Source of the DNA: JBDKGV01 sp039798005
Lineage (GTDB): Bacteria; Fibrobacterota; Fibrobacteria; UBA5070
Direction of reading: 5' to 3'
DNA length: 15,011 nucleotides
Assembly: GCA_039798005.1 (NCBI GenBank)
Contig: JBDKGV010000074.1
Location: forward strand, 1-15,011
Part shown: piece after piece, positions 1-9,498 of the stretch
Numbering within the stretch: position 1 is the stretch's first letter
Layout: each line of letters opens with the position of its first letter
Program-made: the position numbers and the translations under genes
Notes under the pieces: model-generated
What the model was told of the DNA's origin: nothing
The model's database searches: none
The model's input: only the letters and a program-made list of their open reading frames with translations

Positions 1-1
1 C

Positions 2-628
2 ACGGTGGAGGATCCGATCGAGTTCCTGTACCGGGACAAGCGCTCGATCATCAGTCAGCGCGAAGTCGGGTACGACACCCATGATTTCCCCAAGGCGCTC
101 AAGGCATCCTTTCGCGAGGATCCGGACACCATCCTGATCGGTGAGATCCGCGATTCCGAGACGATGCACATCGCCTTGCAGGCGGCCGATACCGGGCACC
201 TGGTGATGAGTACGCTCCACACCATGGATGCCACCGAGACGATCTCGCGCATCGTCTCGTTCTATCCGCCCCACCAGCACCAGCAGGTGCGTCTGCTGCT
301 GGCCAACACGCTGGTGGCGATCATCTCGTTGCGTCTGTTGCCCCGCAAGGACCGGCAAGGACGCGTGCCTGCGTGCGAGATCCTGGTGAACAACGCCACG
401 ATCAAGGAATACCTCATCGACCAGATGCAGACGCACATGATCGAGAGCGCGATCCGCGAGGGCAATGCCCAATACGGAAGCCAATCCTTCGACCAATCCG
501 TCCACAAGCTGTTCATCGATGGGATGATCAGCTACGAGGTTGCCTTGCGCAATGCAAGCAATCCCGCCGACTTCGAACTCAAACTGCGCGGTGTCGAGGG
601 TACCTCGGACCGCTCCTGGATGACCTGA
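2..628 (+). CDS. pilT: Type IV pilus retraction ATPase, PilT/PilU family (3' part)
   Basis: This is the C-terminal 208 residues of a secretion-type AAA+ ATPase that powers type IV pilus retraction (twitching motility) at the inner-membrane base of the pilus. The reading frame is open to the left edge, so the start, Walker A motif and N-terminal PAS-like domain lie outside. Visible landmarks are VEDPIEF, typical of PilT; the Walker B region REDPDTILIGEIRDSET at about residues 38-53; and the His-box TGHLVMSTLHT at about 64-74. The C-terminal AIRNLIRE-type motif is degenerate (ATIKEYLID, about residues 131-139). The ending ASNPADFELKLRGV is, from memory, common in PilT proteins of non-proteobacterial and deltaproteobacterial lineages. 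PilT and PilU cannot be separated with confidence from this fragment. Its TGA is followed with no gap by the ATG of accC, so the two are probably co-transcribed. Confidence 0.9.
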   Translation, partial: TVEDPIEFLYRDKRSIISQREVGYDTHDFPKALKASFREDPDTILIGEIRDSETMHIALQAADTGHLVMSTLHTMDATETISRIVSFYPPHQHQQVRLLLANTLVAIISLRLLPRKDRQGRVPACEILVNNATIKEYLIDQMQTHMIESAIREGNAQYGSQSFDQSVHKLFIDGMISYEVALRNASNPADFELKLRGVEGTSDRSWMT

Positions 629-1981
629 ATGTTCAAGAAGATCCTGATTGCCAACCGTGGTGAAATCGCCTTGCGCGTCATTCGTGCCTGCCGTGAACTC
701 GGCATCCGCACCGTCGCCGTCCATTCGCTTGCGGACAAGGAGTCCTTGCATGTGAAGATGGCCGACGAGGATGTCTGCATCGGGCCGGCCCCCAGCAAGA
801 AGTCCTACCTGGACATGAAGCAGATCCTTTCGGCGGCGACCTTGACCAATGCCGATGCGATCCATCCGGGGTACGGATTCCTTTCCGAGAATGCCCGCTT
901 CGCCGAGCTCTGCCAGAAGTGCAACATCGGCTTCATCGGACCCAGTGCCGACGCCATCTCGCGCATGGGCGACAAGGCCGAGGCCAAGCGCACCATGAAG
1001 GCCGCCGGGGTGCCTTGCATTCCCGGTTCCGAAGGCATCGTGGAAAGCCTCGAGGATGCGCGCATGTGGGCGACTCAAATCGGGTTCCCGCTGATCATCA
1101 AGGCCGTCGCCGGTGGTGGTGGTCGTGGCATGCGCGTGGTGCAGCACATGGAAGAACTGGACACCCAGTACACGATGGCCTCGACCGAGGCGCTTGCGTC
1201 CTTCGGCAACGGCGGCGTGTACATGGAACGCTACTTTACCAAGCCCCGCCACGTCGAGATCCAGTTGATGGCCGACAGCCACGGCAATGCGGTCTCCCTT
1301 GGCGAACGCGACTGCTCGGTGCAGCGCCGCCATCAGAAGCTGGTCGAAGAGGCGCCGTCGCCTGCCGTGGACGCAAAGATCCGCAAGGCGATGGGTGATG
1401 CGGCCGTGACGGGTGCGCTTGCCGTGAACTACTGCGGTGCGGGCACCATGGAATTCCTCCTGGACGAGGATGGCTCCTTCTACTTCATGGAGATGAATAC
1501 GCGCATCCAAGTTGAGCATCCCGTCACCGAGATGGTGACCGGTATCGACTTGATCCGGGAGCAGATCCTGGTCGCCTCGGGCGAGAAGATCTCCTTCACG
1601 CAAGATGAGGTCGAAGTGCGTGGGCATTCCATCGAATGCCGCATCAATGCCGAGGATCCCTCCTTGGGATTCCGTCCTTGCCCGGGACTGATCGAGGCCT
1701 TGCATGTGCCTGGTGGCCCCGGTGTGCGTTGGGATAGTCATATCTACGCCGGCTATGTGATTCCGCCGAACTACGACAGCATGGTCGGAAAGCTGATCGT
1801 GCATGCCCCGACACGGACGCAGGCGATCGATCGCATGTTGCGTGCCTTGGATGAGCTGGTCGTCAAGGGACCCGCAACGACGGCCCGTTTGCAGAAGAAG
1901 GTGCTGGACAGTGCGGTCTTCCGCAGTGGAAAATTCAGTACCAAGTTCTTGGAGGAGTATCCTCAACTTTTGGAGGTCTAG
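629..1981 (+). CDS. accC: Acetyl-CoA carboxylase, biotin carboxylase subunit
   Basis: AccC performs the ATP- and bicarbonate-dependent carboxylation of biotin carried on BCCP (AccB), the first half-reaction of malonyl-CoA synthesis for fatty acids, in the cytosol. The protein is 450 residues, almost the same as the E. coli subunit (449). It begins with the classic MFKKILIANRGEIALRVIRA. The Gly-rich ATP-grasp loop AGGGGRGM is at 161-168 and HQKLVEEAPSP at 235-245. The active-site block MEMNTRIQVEHPVTEM (287-302) carries the equivalents of E288, N290, R292 and E296, and R338 sits in ECRINAED. No catalytic residue is missing. The start directly abuts the pilT stop and no strong Shine-Dalgarno is visible, so translational coupling is plausible. 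accB, the usual upstream partner, is not next to it. The next gene starts immediately after its TAG. Confidence 0.97.
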   Translation: MFKKILIANRGEIALRVIRACRELGIRTVAVHSLADKESLHVKMADEDVCIGPAPSKKSYLDMKQILSAATLTNADAIHPGYGFLSENARFAELCQKCNIGFIGPSADAISRMGDKAEAKRTMKAAGVPCIPGSEGIVESLEDARMWATQIGFPLIIKAVAGGGGRGMRVVQHMEELDTQYTMASTEALASFGNGGVYMERYFTKPRHVEIQLMADSHGNAVSLGERDCSVQRRHQKLVEEAPSPAVDAKIRKAMGDAAVTGALAVNYCGAGTMEFLLDEDGSFYFMEMNTRIQVEHPVTEMVTGIDLIREQILVASGEKISFTQDEVEVRGHSIECRINAEDPSLGFRPCPGLIEALHVPGGPGVRWDSHIYAGYVIPPNYDSMVGKLIVHAPTRTQAIDRMLRALDELVVKGPATTARLQKKVLDSAVFRSGKFSTKFLEEYPQLLEV

Positions 1982-2671
1982 ATGTCGCGCCAATTCCTCG
2001 CTGTACTTCTTGTTGCCGGTTCCGTTTTCGCGAACGGAACCCGAGTCACCTTCCTTGTCGGTTCGGCGGACATCCGTCGTGGTGGCAAGCCCATTCCCGT
2101 GCGAGTTCCCATGGTCTTGCAGCCGGGGGATTCGATCAAGGTGGCCAAGGAAAGTCGCCTGGAAGTGCGCTATCCGGACAATACCGTGCTGCGGCTGGAT
2201 GAAAATTCCCGCATGGTCGTGACCTCCAATTCGGGCAAGCCCGAACCGACCTTGCTGGGTGGCAAGGCTTGGGCCAATGTCACGAAAATCGGCAAGGGAG
2301 GCAAGGGCTTCGGCCTGCGCACGCCTACGGCCGTGGCCGCGGTACGTGGAACCGTGTTTCGCATGAGCGAATCCGATTCTTCCAGCGTTCGTCTGTACGA
2401 GGGGAAAGTTGATGTGGGGCGCCCTTCGGCAAATGGCGAGGTGGCCGGGCCGAAGGAAATTTCCCTGGACAAGTGGGTGCACATGCTTCGCGGTGACGAA
2501 GTGGTCTGCCGCAAGGATGGCTCCTGGACATCAAGGCATTTTGATGTCGTGAACGACCTCAAGGACCCTTGGGTGAAGTTCAATACCGAGCGCGACCGTG
2601 CCTTGGGGCTGCCAGTCGCTTCGGAGGAGCCTGCACCGGCGACTTCCGAAGGGGATCCCTGGAAGAAGTAA
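1982..2671 (+). CDS. Exported FecR-domain protein
   Basis: This 229-residue protein has an N-terminal signal peptide (MSRQFLAVLLVAGSVFA, likely cleavage near residue 18) and a FecR domain. The domain core is the conserved TPTAVAAVRGTVF at 114-126, preceded by 'LQPGDSIKVAKESRLEVRYPDNT' features in the 46-68 region and followed by LYEGKVDV. Such FecR domains are beta-rich periplasmic or surface modules. In this stand-alone form without a TonB receptor or sigma factor nearby they are often of unknown function, so iron-sensing should not be assumed. The C-terminal tail (from about residue 210) is Pro/Ala/Glu-rich and probably disordered. The start is well supported by GGAGG at 1972-1976, five bases before the ATG, which itself abuts the accC TAG. 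It is the last gene of the plus-strand cluster and is followed by a strong hairpin. Confidence 0.85.
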   Translation: MSRQFLAVLLVAGSVFANGTRVTFLVGSADIRRGGKPIPVRVPMVLQPGDSIKVAKESRLEVRYPDNTVLRLDENSRMVVTSNSGKPEPTLLGGKAWANVTKIGKGGKGFGLRTPTAVAAVRGTVFRMSESDSSSVRLYEGKVDVGRPSANGEVAGPKEISLDKWVHMLRGDEVVCRKDGSWTSRHFDVVNDLKDPWVKFNTERDRALGLPVASEEPAPATSEGDPWKK

Positions 2672-2687
2672 AGGGTTGGATCGATGT

Positions 2688-2726
2688 CAAAAGGCCTCGT
2701 CCTGCAATGCAGGGCGAGGCCTTTTG
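2688..2726. terminator. Bidirectional rho-independent terminator between convergent operons
   Basis: An 18-19 bp hairpin: CAAAAGGCCTCG (2688-2699) pairs with CGAGGCCTTTTG (2715-2726), a T-G wobble follows (2700/2714), then CCTGC (2701-2705) pairs with GCAGG (2709-2713) around an AAT loop. On the plus strand the stem ends in CTTTTGATTTT. On the minus strand it ends in CCTTTTGACA. It lies 17 bp after the FecR-protein stop and 25 bp after the stop of the converging PilZ gene, so it should serve both operons. Confidence 0.88.
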
Positions 2727-2750
2727 ATTTTCAAATCCCGTATAGGGGAT

Positions 2751-3490
2751 TCAGGTGGGAAAGACCGTGGAGGGATTGGGGATGTCTGTCGTGACTTCTG
2801 CGGTGGCTCCACCGGCGAGGCGCCGGAAGTGGACATCCGCGATGAGATGCCGGTAGGCATCGGGGATCTGGTCCGTGGTAAAGATGAGCCCGCAGCCTGG
2901 AACCGTGGAGGGCTGTTCCCAAGTCACGCTGCGGCGGACTTGGGCTTGGCATTCCATGGGAAAGGGGAGATCCAAGAGGCGTACCGTGACAAGCGTCCCC
3001 TCCTTGGGCGGCTCCCATGTCATGACATAGGCACCACCGATGCTTGCGTTGGAACAGTAGCCACGGACTTCGTCCGGTTGACCGGGATTGATCAGGACGC
3101 GAGATGGCAATGGCACCCGAAGATTCCGACGCGGATACAGCGGATGGTTCCAAGAGGGTTCTTCTGCGGCGATTTGCGTCAAGGCCTGAAGCAGGGCCAT
3201 CTTCTTGAACGGTGCATTGCACATCGCGACCGGCTCGCCGGCTTCCCATCCGGAAACTCGCAACACGGGCATGTTGATGCCCATGTCATAGATCGCAGCC
3301 ATCTCATGGATTCCGACGCGCAAGGCGCTGACGGTGTCCACCAAGGCTCCAATCACATCGCCCTCGACACAACTGCGCATCAGATCTCGTGGGCGGACCA
3401 CGAGGCGGAAGCGGAAGGGAAGTTCGGCCAGCACCTTGGTGCAGGACTCTTCCCGTTCAGCAATGCAAAGGACGGCAAATTTAGGTGTGC

Positions 3491-3494
<4 letters not shown>
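2751..3494 (-). CDS. PilZ-domain protein with receiver-like N-terminus (probable c-di-GMP effector)
   Basis: A 247-residue cytosolic protein. The C-terminal half is a PilZ domain with both cyclic-di-GMP contacts intact: RxxxR at 122-126 (RRNLR) and the (D/N)xSxxG motif at 149-154 (NASIGG). It should therefore bind c-di-GMP. Residues 1-110 have alternating hydrophobic strands and helices (KFAVLCIAE, VIGALVDT, MPVLRVSG, PFKKMALLQAL) that look like a response-regulator receiver fold, with D53 at the place of the phosphorylated Asp. This part is a structural guess, since the usual N-terminal acidic pair is not obvious. The start is set by an ATGA overlap with the gyrA stop (3491-3494) and an AG-rich GAGGAGGA directly upstream. 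It is the last gene of the surE-gyrA operon. Its partner process (pili, secretion, motility) is not shown by the sequence. Confidence 0.85.
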
Positions 3495-6096
<2,602 letters not shown>

Positions 6097-6100
<4 letters not shown>

Positions 6101-6849
6101 GGTTGACTCGCTACCGGAGGAAAGGAATGATCCAGCCGTTCGGCCAGTTCAGGATGGGTGCTGTCGATGTGCAGAGGTACCAGGGCCGGATGTCCCAGGG
6201 CAAGCCATGCATCGTCAGTGCCGGGGACGATCCCGGCGGGATTTTTGTGTCCGACAAGTTGCCACGTTCCCGGTTCGATCTCCTCGTAGCGATCGACGAA
6301 CATGGCGGTGGAGGCGCGGCAGACTTTCACATCCTTCCATTCGGAAGGATGTGCCTTGGGGAAATTCACATTCCAGTAGGTGCCGCGAGGAAAGGGGGGC
6401 AGGGGATTTTCCAGCATTCGAGCGACCCATTGGGCGATGGCCTCGTAGTGCCCTTGGTCGTTCTCAAGGCTTGAGAGCGCGATCGCAGGCATGCCGAAGA
6501 GCGCGGCTTCCCGAGCACAGGCGACCGTGCCTGAATACGGTTCGCAGACACCGGCATTGTCGCCGGGGTTGATGCCGGACAGGACCAGGTCGAAGTTGGA
6601 AAGGCCCAAATGGCACAGTCCGAACTTCACGCAGTCGCTGGGAAAACCGTCGACCAGAAGAAGTCGCACGCCATTGCGCATCTGCTCTTGGACCTTGAGG
6701 GACTTGCGGAAGGTGAAGGCGTGTCCGGTGCCGCTTTGTTCATGCAGGGGAGCGGCCACGACAATCTCATGGCGCAAGCGAAGAGCGTCGACCAAGGCCC
6801 AGAGCGCAGGACTCTCGATGCCATCATCGTTGGCGATCAGAAGGCGCAT
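6097..6849 (-). CDS. surE: 5'-nucleotidase SurE (nucleoside monophosphate phosphatase)
   Basis: SurE is a metal-dependent phosphatase of nucleoside 5'- and 3'-monophosphates (some members also act on polyphosphate), associated with stationary-phase survival. The protein is 250 residues from the chosen start. The metal-binding motif NDDG is at 7-10 (D8, D9), S39 lies in EQSGTGHAFT, and N94 in SGINPGDN completes the expected metal site. GFPSDCVKFG corresponds to the conserved GTPADCV segment with T replaced by F. I chose the ATG at 6849 rather than the in-frame GTG at 6864. SurE proteins begin exactly with MRxLxxNDDG, and GGAG lies five bases upstream of this ATG. It heads the minus-strand operon; its stop overlaps the gyrA start. 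Upstream is more than 500 bp without genes, which must contain the operon promoter; TAGCTTTA at 6893-6900 (minus strand) is only a weak candidate. Confidence 0.95.
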
Positions 6850-7082
6850 GGTCGCTCCGTACACCGGGTTGGACAGGTATTCATCAGAGCAGTAAAGCTA
6901 GAAAAATGGAGGCCATTCCGGGGGGGAGATCGGTGGGGCTGTTTGTGCTGAATGCACCGCGCCAAGGATGCCGCTTCGCTGGAGCATCACCCACCCCAGC
7001 CATCCCATCCAGGAGGGAGTCATGGTGCGGCGCTGTGCGCCAGGGATGCCGGCCGACAGGCCCAAGACCCCGGCGCAGCCGA
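6850..7082. other. Non-coding upstream region of surE
   Basis: I see no gene with a conserved motif, signal sequence or ribosome binding site here; the short open frames are translations of repeat-rich DNA. It should hold the surE-gyrA-pilZ operon promoter. A 15-bp direct repeat with one mismatch is present (GCGCCAAGGATGCCG at 6959-6973 and GCGCCAGGGATGCCG at 7037-7051), and the second copy overlaps a small GGCGC-tgt-GCGCC hairpin (7029-7041). No tRNA or riboswitch pattern was recognised. Confidence 0.5.
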
Positions 7083-7168
7083 GGCTTGGCAGGCAGCCCG
7101 GTGACGCCCGAAAGAACGAAGGGACGCAAGGTTTTGCGTCCCCACGGGGCCATGGGCGGCAGGCGCCC
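7083..7168 (-). repeat. Double-hairpin intergenic element, copy A (probable displaced terminator)
   Basis: This is one of three related intergenic copies in the window. Hairpin 1 is GGGACGCAA (7121-7129) pairing with TTGCGTCCC (7134-7142). Hairpin 2 is GGGCG (7154-7158) pairing with CGCCC (7164-7168) around GCAGG. The left flank GGCTTGGCAGG…CCCGGTGAC…CCGAAAGA is shared with copy B. On the minus strand the order is hairpin 2, hairpin 1, then TTCGTTCTTTCGGG. Copies B and C sit 19 and 28 bp after minus-strand stop codons, consistent with transcription termination. Copy A lies about 250 bp after the nearest minus-strand stop (7418). A terminator role is inference, because the T-tract is weak. Confidence 0.7.
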
Positions 7169-7217
7169 AGCACAGGTTTTCTACAGCTCGGAGCTTGGGA
7201 AAAGCAGATTCGATATC

Positions 7218-7348
7218 CGTTCGCCCTGAGCTGTGTCGAAGGGCGACAACGGAGATGCTACGTGATCCGCTCATGGTTCTCCCACCCTGCGGGTGTGAGC
7301 TCCCCACGTTGTGGTATCGGAGGGAGTCGACAGGCTCACCACGAACGG
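7218..7348. repeat. MITE-like element with imperfect terminal inverted repeats
   Basis: The left end reads CCGTTCG-CCC-TGAGC-TG-TGTCGA (7218-7240). The reverse complement of the right end (7327-7348) reads CCGTTCG-TGG-TGAGC-C-TGTCGA. About 18 of 22-23 positions match, giving terminal inverted repeats around a core of about 85 bp with no coding capacity. The left end also folds on itself (TCGCCCT/AGGGCGA, 7222-7228 and 7240-7246). From memory, motifs of the type TGAGC-TGTCGA with CGAACGG occur as dispersed palindromic repeats in many GC-rich bacterial genomes; I cannot verify copy number here. No clean target-site duplication is visible. Confidence 0.65.
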
Positions 7349-7359
7349 AAAGACAAGCT

Positions 7360-7396
7360 CCCTTCGGCTACGCTCAAGGTATCGCACCACGAAGGG
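7360..7396. repeat. Short inverted repeat next to the MITE-like element
   Basis: CCCTTCG (7360-7366) and CGAAGGG (7390-7396) are inverted around a 23-nt loop containing GCTACGCTCAAGG. The style resembles the neighbouring element's ends (CTTCG…GCTCA), so it may be a second unit of the same repeat family or its remnant. It ends 21 bp after the stop codon of the first pectate lyase. Confidence 0.5.
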
Positions 7397-7417
7397 TTGG
7401 GTGATTTTCTCACGCTC

Positions 7418-9310
7418 TCAGTTCTTGAGGATCATCTTTTCGAAGGCTCCGCGGTCGGTGACCACGCGGGCCAGATAGACGCCGGACTTCAGGCCTTCGA
7501 GGGAGACGGTGGTGCTGCCATGGGTGGCCAGCACCCGGGAGCCGTTGGTCGCGAAGAGTTCGGCCGAGAGCAGGGTCCAGCCTTGGGTCAAGGTGAGGGT
7601 ATTTGCGGTGCTTTGGCAGATCGGGTTGGTGCCGGATGCCTTGGAGTTGCGCACGGAGACCGTCCCCGAGGAGGAGGAGCCGTCGCCTTGGACCGAAACC
7701 AGTGAGGTCGAGTAGTTCGTCAGAGCGGCCTTGAGGGCGGTGTTGACCAGGGATGCGGTGTCGTCCACGGCGTCGTTGAAGGTCCACTTGAAGTCGCCAC
7801 CGTTCATGCGTCCGGCATAGGCCTTGACCTTGGCCACGACCACGGAGGGACTGTCGGCCACATAGGCGTACATCGTCTTCGGGTCGGTGTCGAAGTTGTT
7901 GTAAATGTTGGAGCCCAAGGAGGACTTGACGGTGGCGGGGACGGTCTCGGAACGGCTCTTGGCCACGTAGGCGTCGAAGTCCACGGTGGAGTTGGGGAAA
8001 CCCGCGGCGCCGTAGGGCACGAAGCGACCGGCGCCGGTGATGCTGTTGTTGTAGGCCTTGATCATGCCTCCGACCTCGTTCGAGAAGGTGGCCATGTCGT
8101 TGTCGTTGGCCTTGGTCGCCTCGTTCCAGAGGTCGGATCCCTGCATGGAGATCATCATCGGGTGCTTGCAGTTGCGAAACACGTTGGCTTCCACGAACAG
8201 GGAGGAGCTGTCGGTGGATCCGGCGCCGTACTTGGCGTTGCCGTCGTAGTAGTTGTTGTAGACGTGAGCCGAGTAGAAGCGGGTGCGGGGATGGCGGGAG
8301 TCGGAGTGGTCGAACCAGTTGTGGTGGTAGGTGATGGTGTAGCCGGTGTTGGAATTCTCCTTGAGGCCCAGGAGGCTTGCCTTGCCGTTGTCCCAGAAGT
8401 GGTTGTAGGCCAAGGTCACGGCGGTGGAGAGCTTGACATCCAGAGCGCCATCGCCCTTGACCTGGTCGGCATCGGTGCCGGCGTTGCCGTAGAAGAGGTC
8501 GGTGTGATGGACCCAGATGTGGTCGTTGTCCTGCTGCACGCCGATGTTGTCGCCGGCGGTGCTGTTGACGTTCATCACGCCGAGGTTGCGGACCTCCACG
8601 CGGCTGCCTGCCTTGATGCGGATGCCCCAGCCGTTGGCGGTGGCGTCGTCGCCTACGCCCTCGAAGGTGATGTGGCTGCCCGCGAGATTCCCGTTGGACA
8701 GCAGGATGTCGCCTTGCTGCAGGTAGGCCGCGTCGGTCACGGTTCCGACCATCCGCACGATGAGGGGGCGCGCGTCGGTCGCCTTGGCAAAGGCGTCCAA
8801 GATCTTTTGGATGCCCGTGTATGTGGTGTATTTGGCCGGGGCGGTCTGGACCGGGAAGGAGATGGTGTCCTTGTTCTTTTCGGTCAGGTACAGGATGACG
8901 GCTCCGCTCATCGGGGTGCCGTCGAGATTGTAGGCGCCGGGGATCTGGCCGCCGGAGAAGGCAAAGCCCGAGCGATCGTGGGAAGTCACGGCAAGGGGAG
9001 GGGTGGTCACGGCCGTCTTTTCGGTTCCCGACACGACCGGGACGACTTTGAGGGTATAGCTGCCTGCCGCAAGCCCGATGGCGTCGGCGCGCCAATGGGT
9101 GCCGTAATTGCGGATCAGGTGGTTGTCGAGCTTCTGGTTGGTCAGGCCCTTGCCGGTGACGTAGACATTGTAGCTGGTTGCGGTGCCTGAGGTCGTCCAT
9201 TGGACATTGGCGGACTCGAGCCAGCCGGCGGAGCTCTTGAGGGTCACCGTCTGGGCCTGGAGGGCGAGGGCACTGGCGAGGAGCCCTGCGAGCATGAGTC
9301 GTGTGTTCAT
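7418..9310 (-). CDS. Secreted PL1-family pectate lyase with C-terminal sorting-like domain (copy 1)
   Basis: This enzyme cleaves polygalacturonate by beta-elimination outside the cell. It has 630 residues. A signal peptide (1-20, …ALALQAQ) is followed by a beta-sandwich-like N-terminal region (about 21-110, WLESANVQWTTSGTATSYNV). The PL1 parallel beta-helix spans about 115-510. Landmarks are DNDHIWVHHTDLF (261-273), KGDGALDV (285-292) with calcium-site acids, WDNGK (306-310, K310), and SRHPRTR (338-344). In the last, RxPxxR gives R339 as the catalytic arginine, equivalent to PelC R218. A Ser-rich linker (about 543-552) leads to a C-terminal domain (577-630) with SGVYLARVV and final EKMILKN, resembling FCB-group type IX sorting domains. 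It shares most of its sequence with the next gene upstream, a tandem duplicate. No Shine-Dalgarno precedes the ATG, and a conserved TACATT box ends only six bases before it. Confidence 0.93.
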   Translation of the reverse strand: MNTRLMLAGLLASALALQAQTVTLKSSAGWLESANVQWTTSGTATSYNVYVTGKGLTNQKLDNHLIRNYGTHWRADAIGLAAGSYTLKVVPVVSGTEKTAVTTPPLAVTSHDRSGFAFSGGQIPGAYNLDGTPMSGAVILYLTEKNKDTISFPVQTAPAKYTTYTGIQKILDAFAKATDARPLIVRMVGTVTDAAYLQQGDILLSNGNLAGSHITFEGVGDDATANGWGIRIKAGSRVEVRNLGVMNVNSTAGDNIGVQQDNDHIWVHHTDLFYGNAGTDADQVKGDGALDVKLSTAVTLAYNHFWDNGKASLLGLKENSNTGYTITYHHNWFDHSDSRHPRTRFYSAHVYNNYYDGNAKYGAGSTDSSSLFVEANVFRNCKHPMMISMQGSDLWNEATKANDNDMATFSNEVGGMIKAYNNSITGAGRFVPYGAAGFPNSTVDFDAYVAKSRSETVPATVKSSLGSNIYNNFDTDPKTMYAYVADSPSVVVAKVKAYAGRMNGGDFKWTFNDAVDDTASLVNTALKAALTNYSTSLVSVQGDGSSSSGTVSVRNSKASGTNPICQSTANTLTLTQGWTLLSAELFATNGSRVLATHGSTTVSLEGLKSGVYLARVVTDRGAFEKMILKN

Positions 9311-9313
9311 GCC

Positions 9314-9383
9314 ACGAATGTATGGCCAGGCTTGAGAGAGGGCAGGGCATGCACGAACGCAACTGTTGAAGCCGCGTCAACGC
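9314..9383 (-). promoter_or_regulatory. Conserved promoter/operator block of pectate lyase copy 1
   Basis: Read on the plus strand, ACGAATGTATGGC (9314-9326), then exactly 31 nt, then a 26-nt block (9358-9383) containing the dyad GTTGA (9365-9369)-N7-TCAAC (9377-9381). The same two blocks with the same 31-nt spacing precede pectate lyase copy 2, although the spacer itself is poorly conserved. On the coding (minus) strand the proximal box reads CATACATTCGT, with TACATT as a possible -10; TACATTCG is also close to the Bacteroidetes-type TAnnTTTG. The distal dyad would then lie where an activator commonly binds. Function is inferred from this duplication-resistant conservation. Confidence 0.6.
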
Positions 9384-9396
9384 AATCGTGCGCCAT

Positions 9397-9479
9397 GGCT
9401 TGGCAGGTGCGCCCGGTGACCCCGAAAGATGAAGAGACGCCCGGGCGGGGCGTCTCCACGGACAGGGCGGCAGGCGCCC
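9397..9479 (-). repeat. Double-hairpin intergenic element, copy B (probable terminator)
   Basis: Hairpin 1 is GAGACGCCC (9434-9442) pairing with GGGCGTCTC (9448-9456). Hairpin 2 is GGGCG (9465-9469) pairing with CGCCC (9475-9479) around GCAGG. It begins with the GGCTTGGCAGG…GCCCGGTGAC…CCGAAAGATGAAG flank also found in copy A. It lies 19 bp downstream of the stop of pectate lyase copy 2 and just upstream of the regulatory block of copy 1, where a terminator separating the two genes is expected. In hairpin 1, T pairs to A where copies A and C have C-G, which preserves the stem. Confidence 0.75.
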
Positions 9480-9498
9480 CAAGTCGAGCTGCGAAGGT

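Noticed and set aside
1982..2671. FecR protein as an iron-responsive anti-sigma regulator
   Set aside because: No ECF sigma factor or TonB-dependent receptor is nearby, and the protein has a cleavable-type signal peptide rather than the FecR cytoplasmic N-terminus.
6884..7173. Overlapping minus-strand frames of 89 and 91 codons in the gap upstream of surE
   Set aside because: They are translations through the double-hairpin element and its flank, with no ribosome binding site or conserved protein features.
8162..9190. Long plus-strand frame antisense to pectate lyase copy 1, and a similar one at 9688-11100 opposite copy 2
   Set aside because: Both are codon-aligned antisense frames kept open by the same codon bias. 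They are Val/Gly/Asp-rich, have no recognisable domain and lack ribosome binding sites.
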